NCBI RefSeq assembly: GCF_016107555.1
Contig: NZ_JABASU010000006.1
Coordinates: 87,530-151,529 of the forward strand
Direction: 5' to 3'
From: Psychrobacter celer
GTDB taxonomy: Bacteria > Pseudomonadota > Gammaproteobacteria > Pseudomonadales > Moraxellaceae
DNA length: 64,000 bases
Shown piece after piece: positions 55,913-64,000 of the stretch (positions within the stretch are counted from its first letter, which is position 1; each line of letters opens with the position of its first letter). Made by a program: the position numbers and the translations under genes. A model generated the notes under the pieces. The model ran no database searches, was not told the DNA's origin, and was given only the letters and a program-made list of their open reading frames with translations.

Positions 55913-56821
55913 ATGTTAATGAGCAACTCTATAAAAAAACGGATGGTGATTCCCAGCGTATTGTCTGTGTTGGCGTTGACGATGGTTGGCTGCGAAGAAG
56001 ACGATGGTGTGTATGGTTCGGAGAATAGTAACGAGCTTGAAATCAATCATTTTGAGCGCATAAATAATAACATCGCACGTATTGAGATTGAATATAGTGA
56101 TGGAGAGCGTGATATTGATGTCACAAACATCAAGGGTGCGCTGAGCTCGCCAAGTATTAATGATTTACCAGTTGCAACCGTGTTAGGAAACAACTTTGAA
56201 GGCACCCTCGAAGATCGCTATATTGAAGTAGATGGCCGCACAGTAAAACGCCCTATCTATGAGAAGGGCAGTAATAAACAATTGAACTATCAAATACGCT
56301 ATAGAACGTTGAACCTATCAGGAACAGATGCTAGTAGCTACCAAAAAGGCAATCGTCCTAGTGATGATCGTGGTATTTTCACTGATTTGAATAATTTCAC
56401 CAATATTCCTACAAATGCTAGCTTCCCTACTGGTTCCGTGTGTTATATCCCTGTGACTAAGAGCGAAGAAGCGTTTTTTGTGTTTAATGATAAAAACAAA
56501 ACACGATATCAAACCCTAGAAGACTGGATTGAGGTAAATGAGGACAGGTTTGGTGACAATCAGCGATATTCCACTACCACAGCCAAAGTAGGTAAAGATA
56601 ATAATGCTCGTGCGGCGCAGGTGACGTTTTTTGCTACCGATGAGCGGCCTGAATATAACTACTATGGTGCTGAATATGGCAAGTCAGTTTTTGATGCAAA
56701 CTATATCAACAAAAATGAACAGCGACCTAATGAAGACAGCTTTCGCGGCGTAGTCGATTGCACGTTGGTCAATGACGTAGCGGCTGACTTTTTAGAGCAA
56801 GAAATCAAACGCTATTATTAA
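55913..56821 (+). CDS. Predicted lipoprotein of unknown function
   Basis: 302 residues. Signal MSNSIKKRMVIPSVLSVLALTMVGC with a lipobox ending in Cys27, then acidic EEDDGVYGSENSNE. No family recognised. The mature part is polar, Asn/Asp/Tyr-rich, with likely beta structure in IARIEIEYSDGERDIDVTNIKG. Two further Cys (GSVCYIP and VVDCTLV) could form a disulfide. The ATG at 55913 has AAGGAT at proper spacing; ATG 55919 is also possible. Followed by its own terminator. Confidence 0.75.
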   Translation: MLMSNSIKKRMVIPSVLSVLALTMVGCEEDDGVYGSENSNELEINHFERINNNIARIEIEYSDGERDIDVTNIKGALSSPSINDLPVATVLGNNFEGTLEDRYIEVDGRTVKRPIYEKGSNKQLNYQIRYRTLNLSGTDASSYQKGNRPSDDRGIFTDLNNFTNIPTNASFPTGSVCYIPVTKSEEAFFVFNDKNKTRYQTLEDWIEVNEDRFGDNQRYSTTTAKVGKDNNARAAQVTFFATDERPEYNYYGAEYGKSVFDANYINKNEQRPNEDSFRGVVDCTLVNDVAADFLEQEIKRYY

Positions 56822-56867
56822 AAAAAGCCCATAATTCAGGCCAAAAACATCGTAACCTCCAAGGTCG

Positions 56868-56903
56868 CACGCTCTATTGGGCTATCATAGAGCGTGTTTT
56901 TTT
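56868..56903 (+). terminator. Terminator of the lipoprotein gene
   Basis: Perfect 10-bp stem CACGCTCTAT / ATAGAGCGTG with a 9-base loop, followed by eight T residues. Confidence 0.9.
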
Positions 56904-57009
56904 ATGCGCTAATTCTGCAGCCTGGCGCTAAATCCGTTACAATACGCTCATATTTACCCTATTTATTTAGACTAATCTCTAAATGACCCAACTGCTGAAG
57001 CCGAACATT

Positions 57010-58605
57010 ATGAGCGTAGACCCAAAAAAACTAAATCAAGAAGTTGCCAAGCGCCGCACCTTCGCCATTATCTCGCACCCTGATGCGGGTAAGACCACCA
57101 TGACCGAAAAGCTGCTCCTATGGGGACAAGCCATTCAGGTAGTGGGTGAGGTCAAAGGCCGTAAAACCGACCGTCATGCGACCTCTGACTGGATGAGCAT
57201 GGAGCAAGAGCGTGGCATCTCTATCACCACCTCCGTCATGCAGTTTCCTTACAAAGACCATATGGTCAATCTACTAGACACCCCAGGTCACGCCGACTTT
57301 AGTGAGGATACTTATCGTACTCTGACCGCCGTAGACAGCGCGCTGATGATGGTCGATGGTGCCAAAGGTGTCGAAGAGCGTACCATCAAGCTGATGGAAG
57401 TCTGCCGTATGCGCGACACCCCCATCATCTCATTTGTCAACAAGCTCGATCGCCAGATTCGTGAGCCGCTTGAGCTACTGAGTGAAATCGAAGCGGTACT
57501 AAAGATTAAATGCGTGCCCGTCACATGGCCGATTGGTATGGGGCAAGATTTTGTTGGGGTCTATCATCTTGCAGAAGACAAAACCTATCTTTATGAGAAA
57601 GGCAATGGCGGCAAGATGACCGTCTCTGAAACGCGTGAAGGCTACGATTATCCTGATATCCGCGAGCGTCTAGGTCAGCTGATGTTTGATGCTTTTGAGG
57701 AGTCACTTGAGCTGGTACAAATGGCGCTCGAAGAGTTCGATGTAGAGGCGTTTTTAAAAGGCGAGATGACCCCTGTGTTGTTTGGTACCGCGCTGGGCAA
57801 CTTTGGCGTCAATATGGTACTTGATACCTTGGTGAAGTATGCGCCGCCGCCCAAAGCGCACCCGACGCTTGAGCGCGAAGTGGCTGCGACCGAAACGGCG
57901 TTTAGTGGTTTTGTCTTTAAGATTCAGGCCAATATGGACCCGCGCCATCGTGACCGCATTGCGTTTTTGCGGGTGTGCTCTGGCAAGTACGAGAAAGGTA
58001 TGAAAATGAAGCACGTGCGCCTAGGGAAAGACGTGCGTATTGCTGATGCCTTAACCTTTTTGGCAGGTGACCGTGAAGCATTAGAAGAGGCGTATCCGGG
58101 TGATATTATTGGCCTACATAACCACGGGACAATCTCTATCGGTGATAGCTTCACCGAAGGCGAGGAGTTGAACTTTACGGGGATTCCGCACTTTGCGCCT
58201 GAGCTGTTTCGCCGTGTGGTATTAAAAGACCCGCTCAAATCCAAAGCGCTACAAAAGGGCTTACAGCAGCTCTCCGAGGAAGGCGCCACGCAGGTGTTTA
58301 TGCCGCAGATTAATAACGACTTAATCTTAGGCGCGGTCGGGGTGCTGCAGTTCGAAGTTGTCGCTCATCGTCTCAAAGAAGAGTATAAAGTACAGTGCAG
58401 CTTTGAGCCGGTCTCTATCGCTACCGTACGCTGGATTCATTGTGATGATGAGGCGGCGCTGGCGAAGTTTAAGAAAAAAGCCCATGATCAGCTATCGATA
58501 GATGGTGGTGGTTATCTGACTTACCTTGCGCCATCACGTGTCAACTTGCAATTGATGCAAGATCGTTATCCAGAGATCACCTTTAGCAGCACGCGTGAGC
58601 ATTAA
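57010..58605 (+). CDS. prfC: Peptide chain release factor 3
   Basis: 531 residues from [30 protein letters not shown] (E. coli 529); a slightly longer start at 56983 is in frame but not conserved. RF3 is a GTPase that recycles RF1/RF2 after peptide release. G motifs: [49 protein letters not shown]. The RF3-type insert and C-terminal domain are present ([32 protein letters not shown]). The ribosome binding site is weak. Monocistronic with its own terminator. Confidence 0.97.
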   Translation: MSVDPKKLNQEVAKRRTFAIISHPDAGKTTMTEKLLLWGQAIQVVGEVKGRKTDRHATSDWMSMEQERGISITTSVMQFPYKDHMVNLLDTPGHADFSEDTYRTLTAVDSALMMVDGAKGVEERTIKLMEVCRMRDTPIISFVNKLDRQIREPLELLSEIEAVLKIKCVPVTWPIGMGQDFVGVYHLAEDKTYLYEKGNGGKMTVSETREGYDYPDIRERLGQLMFDAFEESLELVQMALEEFDVEAFLKGEMTPVLFGTALGNFGVNMVLDTLVKYAPPPKAHPTLEREVAATETAFSGFVFKIQANMDPRHRDRIAFLRVCSGKYEKGMKMKHVRLGKDVRIADALTFLAGDREALEEAYPGDIIGLHNHGTISIGDSFTEGEELNFTGIPHFAPELFRRVVLKDPLKSKALQKGLQQLSEEGATQVFMPQINNDLILGAVGVLQFEVVAHRLKEEYKVQCSFEPVSIATVRWIHCDDEAALAKFKKKAHDQLSIDGGGYLTYLAPSRVNLQLMQDRYPEITFSSTREH

Positions 58606-58651
58606 AACGACTGTTATCAAATCAACCATATCACTATATTGTTCATTGATT

Positions 58652-58676
58652 AAGACACGCTAGCCGTGTCTTTTTT
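58652..58676 (+). terminator. Terminator of prfC
   Basis: AAGACACG / CGTGTCTT stem with the loop CTAGC, followed by TTTTTT. Confidence 0.9.
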
Positions 58677-58821
58677 ATTGTCCGTTATTTATGCGGCAAA
58701 TGAGTCAAGAGAGGTTTTGAGTGATTAGCAACACTGCAAAAACACAAACAGTGTTCCTACAATACAGCGTCATTGTTACGGTAGAATGTTAAACAATACT
58801 TTATATTATAAAAAGGAATGC

Positions 58822-59688
58822 ATGAAAGCTATGGTTCAATCTCATCTTAATAGGTTCACGCTGACGCATACTTCTTTAGGCAGAGTAGGGCGTATACGGC
58901 GAATTGGTCTCTTAGCAAGCGGTTTACTGATGGGGGCCGCTAGTCTGTCCGCAAATGCAGGTAGCCTGATCAGCTCAACAGAGTATCTCGATTATCAATT
59001 ACCAGAAAAAATTCAAAAGATATGTACTGAGCGTGATAATTGCCCAGATATTGAAGTCAAATATCTCAAAAGCAATCACAGCTGGATAGACAACACCGTC
59101 AACGCCCGTATTGATGCGCTGGTGGTCAATAGCAAACCTAGTGAGTCAGGCGCACGAGTGGTAAAAACGCCTGACGATGTCAAAGCGGCGCTTGATGAGT
59201 TTGTGACCTCACAGTTTGCGGAGGTTCCAGCAGACAGCGTGTTTGTCTATAGCCTTATGGTCACGCCAGAATACTTAGGTCACGTCAATGATTTTGAGCT
59301 GTTTGAAATACACTCATACGTCTTTACGGGCGGCGCTCACGGCATACCCTATAGTGAGTACTTAATATTTGATCAACAAACCAAAAAACCAATTCAGCTG
59401 GCAGACATGCTACAGCCCAACAAAAAATCTCGCTTTAACGCCTTAGCCTATAGCGCTTATAAAGAGTGGGTCAAGACAGTCGATGAGGATGTTGCCAGCT
59501 ATGAGAAAAGCTGGCCGTTTACCCTAAGTGATAATGTCACATTGACAGATCAGGGCATCGATATTCGCTATCAGCACTATTCTATCGGGCCTTATGCTTA
59601 TGGCATGCCAGTGCTGAGCATCCCTTATAGCCAGCTTCAGGGGGTTATCAAACCGCAGTTTTTGCCAGCGCGCCTGTCGAATAAATAG
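58822..59688 (+). CDS. Exported DUF3298 (RsiV/PdaC C-terminal-like) protein
   Basis: 288 residues from ATG 58822, which has AAAAGGAATGC; an earlier in-frame ATG at 58786 has no ribosome binding site. The N-terminus is basic, then the hydrophobic signal IGLLASGLLMGAASLSANAG. The C-terminal half matches DUF3298: YVFTGGAHGIPYSEYLIFDQQTKKPIQLADML, then DNVTLTDQGIDIRYQHYSIGPYAYGMPVLSIPYSQLQ. The fold occurs in RsiV anti-sigma factors and peptidoglycan deacetylases, where it serves as a ligand-binding (for example lysozyme) module. Here it is free in the periplasm. The ligand is unknown. Confidence 0.85.
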   Translation: MKAMVQSHLNRFTLTHTSLGRVGRIRRIGLLASGLLMGAASLSANAGSLISSTEYLDYQLPEKIQKICTERDNCPDIEVKYLKSNHSWIDNTVNARIDALVVNSKPSESGARVVKTPDDVKAALDEFVTSQFAEVPADSVFVYSLMVTPEYLGHVNDFELFEIHSYVFTGGAHGIPYSEYLIFDQQTKKPIQLADMLQPNKKSRFNALAYSAYKEWVKTVDEDVASYEKSWPFTLSDNVTLTDQGIDIRYQHYSIGPYAYGMPVLSIPYSQLQGVIKPQFLPARLSNK

Positions 59689-59791
59689 TTATCGTTGATG
59701 TGTCTGGCACATTTGGCCGATCATCGATCAAATCTGAGAGATAGCTGAATACATTACATGTAAAATTTCATAAAAAATAAGGAGTCATAGC

Positions 59792-60937
59792 ATGATGAAT
59801 CATACAGATAATGCACATACCACCGCAGATGCAGACAGTTGGCGTCTCAATGCCCTAACCGAAGCGTTGGGCGATTTGACATTGACCGTCACAGACAGCC
59901 TCTCGATTGGCCGTGGCAGCGACAATGATGTGGTGCTAGGTAGTAAAGCGGTGTCACGCAACCACGCAGTACTGAGCGTGCTGGATACTGAGCTTTATGT
60001 CAAAGACTTAGACTCCTCTAACGGAACCTTTGTTAATAATAAGCGTATTGAGGCGAATAAAACGGTTCAGCTGAACGCCGACGATAAGCTTGGCTTTGCT
60101 AGCTTTGAGTTTCAAGTAATGGCTTTAGCTGCCGAGGATATAGAGTCAAGCGCCATTGATCCAGCCACCAAAGAGCCGAAAGCAAAAGAGCCAGAAGAGA
60201 TAGTAGGCTCAGTGCAAGAAGATCTAGAGAGCACTAGCACGCCATCGAAGCAGTCGGCAACAGAGTCATCACTGCCACCTGCCGCTGTTGAAGAAACGAT
60301 CCCAGCAAGACCTGCATCACCTAGTGAGACCGTTTCAGTAGAAGCTACGCCAGAGCCAGTGGTAAAAGAAACGATCGTCGAGGAGGTGCTCGCGGCTAGT
60401 GCAGGCGAGGCCGCTATGTCCGCCGCCCCTGTAGAAGAAGATATTATTGCCCCTACGCCAGCTCAAAATGAACCTCAAGAAACTGTTGCGGCAGAGCCAG
60501 TAGCCAAAGAACAAGTCGCTGCAACGCCAGTAGTCGAAAAACCAGTAGTCGAAGAGCCAGTCGTTAAAGAGCCGGCCACTAAAGATCCAGTCGTTGAAGA
60601 ACCAATAGTAAAAGAGCCAACAGCTGAAGCACCCGTAGCCGAACGTCAAAGTCCTGAGTATGACAAAACCACCAAAACTGCGCTACAAGAAGAAGCGGAT
60701 CCTGAGGTGCTGCGCGCCAAGCAAGCGGCGACCGCTCAGTTTTCAGGAACTGCCAATCTCGGTCAGGAGCGCGACCTTGGTACCGAAGGCAATAATGCCA
60801 TGGATCAAGCCATCAATAATCCTGCCAATGCTGGCCAAGTAGAGAAAAAGTCCAGCGGCGGTTGGTTTGTATGGGTGTTTATTGCAATTTTGATTATCGG
60901 GTTGGCGTTATGGTTGTTTAATATGGGCGGCGCTTAA
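59792..60937 (+). CDS. FHA-domain protein with repeat linker and C-terminal membrane anchor
   Basis: 381 residues. Residues 28-112 form an FHA domain with the phosphothreonine-binding signature: Gly40-Arg41, Ser55-Arg-Asn-His58, Asn77-Gly78. Residues 120-330 are an acidic Pro/Glu/Val/Ala linker including seven tandem pentapeptides (about 249-283, EKPVV EEPVV KEPAT...). One TM helix (WFVWVFIAILIIGLALWLF) sits at the extreme C-terminus, making a tail-anchored protein with FHA in the cytoplasm. It should bind a Thr-phosphorylated partner at the membrane. No Ser/Thr kinase or phosphatase gene is in the window. AAGGAG ribosome binding site. Confidence 0.88.
   Translation: MMNHTDNAHTTADADSWRLNALTEALGDLTLTVTDSLSIGRGSDNDVVLGSKAVSRNHAVLSVLDTELYVKDLDSSNGTFVNNKRIEANKTVQLNADDKLGFASFEFQVMALAAEDIESSAIDPATKEPKAKEPEEIVGSVQEDLESTSTPSKQSATESSLPPAAVEETIPARPASPSETVSVEATPEPVVKETIVEEVLAASAGEAAMSAAPVEEDIIAPTPAQNEPQETVAAEPVAKEQVAATPVVEKPVVEEPVVKEPATKDPVVEEPIVKEPTAEAPVAERQSPEYDKTTKTALQEEADPEVLRAKQAATAQFSGTANLGQERDLGTEGNNAMDQAINNPANAGQVEKKSSGGWFVWVFIAILIIGLALWLFNMGGA
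60536..60640 (+). repeat. 15-bp coding repeats in the FHA protein linker
   Basis: Seven imperfect 15-bp units in frame, each encoding a pentapeptide of the pattern [E/K][E/K/D/A]P-x-x. Divergence between units suggests an old expansion. Confidence 0.8.
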
Positions 60938-61080
60938 TTTTAATGGCGTTTCATTTTAATATAGTACTGGCCAGTCCGTTTGAGCCGCTATAACCCCAGC
61001 GGGCTTTGATATAATTAGCGGCTACCAGTTATCCTTACTATGCCACTGATAATAAAATAAGCCACCAATCTGCCATTTTT

Positions 61081-61114
61081 ATAGCGTCAACATTCAGTAG
61101 AGTGTTGACGCTAT
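61081..61114. other. Strong hairpin in the trpE leader
   Basis: Arms ATAGCGTCAACA and TGTTGACGCTAT are perfect inverted copies, extendable to about 15 pairs with one G-U. Neither side has a clear U tract, so it is not a standard terminator. It lies about 75 bp upstream of trpE; it may be regulatory or a transcript end for the FHA gene. Confidence 0.5.
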
Positions 61115-61187
61115 CTTGCATTTGTATTGTGACTATCGTTTCTACTGTTCTTATCTTTTGCCAAGCGTTTGCTAAGAGAGTTTCATT

Positions 61188-62684
61188 ATGATGACCTTTG
61201 AAGAATATCAAGCTTTTCAAGACCGTGGTTTTAGCCATGCGCCACTGATAAAAAAACGCTTGATGGATGCCCAAACACCAGTCTCGGTGTTTTCCAAAGT
61301 ACGTGATTTGAGCGGCTCGGCCTACTTGTTTGAGTCGGTGGCAGGCGGTGAGCGTTGGGCACGGTATTCGATGATTGGTCTGGGTGGTGATCTGATCGTG
61401 CAATATATAGATGGGGCAATGACGGTCAAAAAAAATGATCATATCGACGTGGAAATGGTAGACCAACCATTTGAGTATATTCGTACCCTGATGGCAGAGT
61501 ATCAAATGCCAACTTCAACAGACATGCCGGCACTGCCGAGCTTTAGCGGTGGTCTGGTTGGGTATTTCGGCTACGATGTGGTACGGGTGATCGAGCCGAG
61601 TATGGGAGAGTGTGAAGCGCCCAACCCAATGACCATGCCTGATATGTGGCTCATGCTATCGATGAATGTGATAGTCTTTGATAGGCTAGAAAATACCCTA
61701 TCTATCATCGTCTATGCTGACTGCAGAAGCGATGACGGCTATAGCCATGCCATTCGCGAGCTAGAAAAAATAGAAGATAAGCTGACAGAGATGCCAAGCT
61801 TGTACGCCCCTATCATGCCCACACCTAAGTTTAAATCGCATACTGGCATGGATAAATACAGTACGGATGTCAATAAAATCAAAGACTACATTATGACAGG
61901 GGATGTGCAGCAAGTGGTGCCAGCCCAGCGCCTGACCGCGGATTATAAAGGCAACTCGCTGGCAGTGTATCGTGCGCTGCGATTTTTAAACCCATCGCCG
62001 TATTTGTTTTTAGTGCATGGCTACACGTTAGATGATCACAAACGTTTTGATATCATCGGTGCCTCTCCTGAGATGCTATCTCGCGTAGAGGATGGCCGTG
62101 TCAGCGTGCGTCCGCTGGTAGGCACGCGCAAACGTGGCCAAGATGCCGCCGCCGATTTAGCACTTGAGACGGCGATGCTCGCTGACCAGCAAGCGGTCGC
62201 CGAGCACTGCAAGCTCGTTGACTTAGCACGTGATGATCTTAGCCGCGTCTGTGAAGATGGCAGCGTTGAGGTCAGCCAAAAAATGGCTGTCGAGCGTTAT
62301 TCGCAAGTGATGCAGATAGCCTCTCATGTTGAGGGTGTGATAACTGCTGACAAAGATGCGCTCGATGTACTGTGTGCCACTTTTCCTGCAGGCTCACTGT
62401 CAGGTGCACCCAAAACCCGCGCGATGCAAATCCTCGATGAGATTGAGCCGGTGCGTCGTAGCGTCTTTGGCGGCTGCGTTGGTTATTTGGGCTGGCATGG
62501 CAATATGGACACCGCGATAGCGGTGCGCACAGCGGTGATGCGCCGCGGCAAGATACATATCCAAGTAGGCGCAAGTGTGAATGACAGTGCTACTGCAGAC
62601 GCGATGTGGGAGGAGACCAACCAAAAAGCCCAAATACTGATAAAAGCCATAAAAATGGCCTGTAATGGATTACGTATTCGCTAA
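61188..62684 (+). CDS. trpE: Anthranilate synthase component I
   Basis: 498 residues; makes anthranilate from chorismate with glutamine-derived ammonia supplied by TrpG. The N-terminal tryptophan-inhibition region contains YLFESVAGGERWARYSMIG (the LLES-like motif). The catalytic chorismate domain shows DVQQVVPAQRL, FDIIGASPEMLSRVEDGRVSVRPLVGTRKRG, LVDLARDDLSRV, FPAGSLSGAPKTRAMQILDEIE and GCVGYLGWHGNMDTAIAVRT. trpG, trpD and trpC are not adjacent within the window. The start ATGATGACC follows TAAGAGAGTTTCATT. Confidence 0.96.
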   Translation: MMTFEEYQAFQDRGFSHAPLIKKRLMDAQTPVSVFSKVRDLSGSAYLFESVAGGERWARYSMIGLGGDLIVQYIDGAMTVKKNDHIDVEMVDQPFEYIRTLMAEYQMPTSTDMPALPSFSGGLVGYFGYDVVRVIEPSMGECEAPNPMTMPDMWLMLSMNVIVFDRLENTLSIIVYADCRSDDGYSHAIRELEKIEDKLTEMPSLYAPIMPTPKFKSHTGMDKYSTDVNKIKDYIMTGDVQQVVPAQRLTADYKGNSLAVYRALRFLNPSPYLFLVHGYTLDDHKRFDIIGASPEMLSRVEDGRVSVRPLVGTRKRGQDAAADLALETAMLADQQAVAEHCKLVDLARDDLSRVCEDGSVEVSQKMAVERYSQVMQIASHVEGVITADKDALDVLCATFPAGSLSGAPKTRAMQILDEIEPVRRSVFGGCVGYLGWHGNMDTAIAVRTAVMRRGKIHIQVGASVNDSATADAMWEETNQKAQILIKAIKMACNGLRIR

Positions 62685-62825
62685 CGGCTAGGCTTACAGC
62701 GAACGGTAAAACAAGCACAAATGCTATGACTGCGATAAAAGTGGTTTTATGGCCAAAAAAACAGTAACATAATCAACCGCTTGACAATTAATGTGAAATT
62801 AATCGCAAAAAAAATAAAAAAGGGC

Positions 62826-62853
62826 TTGCGTCTCTCAAAATATTTGATAGAAT
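62826..62853 (+). promoter_or_regulatory. Promoter of the tRNA-tuf operon
   Basis: -35 TTGCGT (62826-62831) and -10 TAGAAT (62848-62853) with a 16-bp spacer, about 20 bp before the first tRNA. An A-rich tract directly upstream resembles an UP element, as expected for a strongly expressed stable-RNA promoter. Confidence 0.7.
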
Positions 62854-62875
62854 AGCCACCACTTTGAGAGAACAA

Positions 62876-62951
<76 letters not shown>

Positions 62952-63018
62952 TCTCTTTCAAAGTCGCTTTTTATAAAATTGCCTTGCTTTAAAGTCATTT
63001 TTGTTCAAAGCACCCTAA

Positions 63019-63102
63019 GGTGGGATTGGGGAGCGGTCAAACCCAACAGACTGTAAATCTGTCGCGAAAGCTTCGAAGGTTCGAATCCTTCTCCCACCAC
63101 CA
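63019..63102 (+). tRNA. tRNA-Tyr (anticodon GTA)
   Basis: 84 nt with the long variable arm of class II tRNAs. Acceptor GGTGGGA / TCCCACC, anticodon loop CTGTAAA with GTA, T loop GTTCGAATC, CCA encoded. Confidence 0.97.
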
Positions 63103-63182
63103 TATTTTAAGTTTGTCATAGCGCCAAGCAAGCTCTTATTATGATAGACTCTCTATTAGAGTCAGCCAAAACAAGAGTAATT

Positions 63183-63256
63183 GCGGGTGTGGTATAATGG
63201 TAACACCTTAGCCTTCCAAGCTAATGACGCGGGTTCGATTCCCGCCACCCGCTCCA
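63183..63256 (+). tRNA. tRNA-Gly (anticodon TCC)
   Basis: 74 nt. Acceptor GCGGGTG / CACCCGC, discriminator T, anticodon loop CTTCCAA with TCC, T loop GTTCGATTC, CCA encoded. Confidence 0.97.
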
Positions 63257-63371
63257 TATATACACCATCGCAAAGACTATCAATAATACATCACGACAGT
63301 CAGTTATCATTGCTGCATCGTGATATTTTTTTTAGTAAACCTACAGATTTCTGCTGTAGTTATTAAAATAT

Positions 63372-63446
<75 letters not shown>

Positions 63447-63966
63447 TTTATTGTTTTAGCTTTTTGTGTTTGCTTTGAGCTTTAATACACAGCTTTACGT
63501 CGATATCGAAATTATAGAATATTGAAAACTATAAAATTAGTGTGGCAGATTATAATTCAAAGGTGACACTGAGGTGTTGCCTTTTAGTGCTGTCAATTAG
63601 TTAACAAAGCAGTAACGCGTCAGCTGGTAGATTGGTTAGGGACTCGTAAGATATCGTAACGTAACCTCCATATCGCGATACTGTGGATGATGGGCAATCG
63701 CGCAAAAAGCAAGTATAATAGACAAGCATATAAGTGTAATCAAAAATAAGCTTGAATAAAAACAAGTTTGAATAAAGCATTGAAACGTACCGTGTTTAGA
63801 GGCAAATGAGGAGTCTTGTGTTTGCGATAACACGTTAAGCAAGGTCGTTTTAGTAGTTAAGCCATAGCGTCAACGGTTTGATGGTTGAATATGCATCAGA
63901 AGCCGTCAAACAGCTATTCACTGATCTTTTATTGATAAAGATTCACCAAAAAAAGAGGAATTACCC
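63447..63966 (+). other. Leader region between the tRNA cluster and tuf
   Basis: 520 bp, far longer than the short tRNA-tufB gap of E. coli. A weak hairpin lies near 63563 (GGTGACAC / GTGTTGCC with wobbles). An opposite-strand frame of 68 codons at 63636-63842 has no ribosome binding site and looks accidental. A separate tuf promoter may lie here. Confidence 0.45.
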
Positions 63967-64000
63967 ATGGCAAAGGCCAAGTTTGAACGCAACAAGCCAC
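63967..64000 (+). CDS. tuf: Elongation factor Tu (first codons only)
   Basis: The window ends 34 bases into this gene. The translation MAKAKFERNKP is the conserved EF-Tu N-terminus, an AAAGAGGAATTACCC ribosome binding site precedes it, and the upstream Thr-Tyr-Gly-Thr tRNA cluster is the classical tufB context. EF-Tu delivers aminoacyl-tRNA to the ribosome; its exchange factor EF-Ts is encoded at 18.8 kb in this window. Confidence 0.93.
   Translation, partial: MAKAKFERNKP

Noticed and set aside
60938..61187. Classical trp attenuator leader peptide
   Set aside because: No short ORF with adjacent TGG codons and no terminator/antiterminator pair is seen.
62781..62786. TTGACA as the -35 box of the tRNA promoter
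   Set aside because: No acceptable -10 occurs 16-18 bp downstream; TTGCGT/TAGAAT with a 16-bp spacer is better placed.
63636..63842. 68-codon leftward frame in the tuf leader
   Set aside because: No ribosome binding site; a hydrophobic stretch alone is not enough to call a small membrane protein.

Overview
This is a chromosomal segment of about 64 kb from a gammaproteobacterium of the Moraxellaceae, most probably Psychrobacter. That assignment is an inference. It rests on the protein flavour (RelA, BarA/GacS-type kinase, MetX-MetW pair, LspA, PolA), a moderate G+C content, and small dispersed palindromic repeats of a kind I associate with Psychrobacter intergenic regions. The gene content is overwhelmingly housekeeping. 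I see no prophage, integron, CRISPR array or recognisable defence island. The only clear mobile element is one IS3-family insertion sequence.

Layout. 1-10.2 kb: 3' part of typA, then a leftward block with a small exported protein, mutM, relA, rlmD, a PolB-like exonuclease and cysM. 10.7-17.1 kb: rightward barA-type hybrid kinase, a crotonase, a Bcr/CflA transporter and a possible 59-residue ORF. 17.6-19.7 kb: rpsB and tsf. 19.76-21.18 kb: an IS150-like IS3 element sitting in the loop of the former tsf terminator. 21.2-25.7 kb: leftward lytic transglycosylase, lrgB, lrgA and hflX. 26-34.7 kb: an acyltransferase, tas, fkpB, a cold-shock/DUF1294 fusion, a macrodomain protein, lspA-ileS and a ScsD-like thioredoxin. 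35-43 kb: a GNAT-nitrilase fusion, a BLUF photoreceptor with a membrane tail, an FAD-linked 2-hydroxyacid dehydrogenase divergent from serA, trhO and a Sel1 protein. 43.2-51.4 kb: metW-metX, hemH, several exported or membrane proteins of unknown role, and an SDR enzyme. 51.9-60.9 kb: polA, ohr, a lipoprotein, prfC, a DUF3298 protein and an FHA-domain membrane protein. 61.2-64 kb: trpE, then the classical Thr-Tyr-Gly-Thr tRNA cluster leading into tuf, whose first codons end the window.

Functional themes. Translation and its control are strongly represented: typA, relA, rlmD, rpsB, tsf, hflX, ileS, trhO, prfC, four tRNAs and tuf. Amino-acid metabolism appears as cysM, metX/metW, serA with its probable 2-hydroxyglutarate-oxidising partner, and trpE. 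DNA repair and oxidative stress are covered by mutM, polA and ohr.

The most interesting non-textbook signals are these. (1) The IS element interrupts a reconstructable perfect 21-bp terminator stem. (2) A MITE-like family of about 146 bp is present in three copies at different stages of decay. (3) A second palindromic repeat family carries ends resembling GGGCGTGTCCTCATTTT. (4) A BLUF protein keeps all flavin-pocket residues and adds a C-terminal membrane anchor. (5) A perfect 26-bp tandem duplication lies in the ohr promoter region. (6) The FAD dehydrogenase/serA divergent pair suggests a 2-hydroxyglutarate shuttle. I found no convincing evidence of an entirely new multi-gene system.
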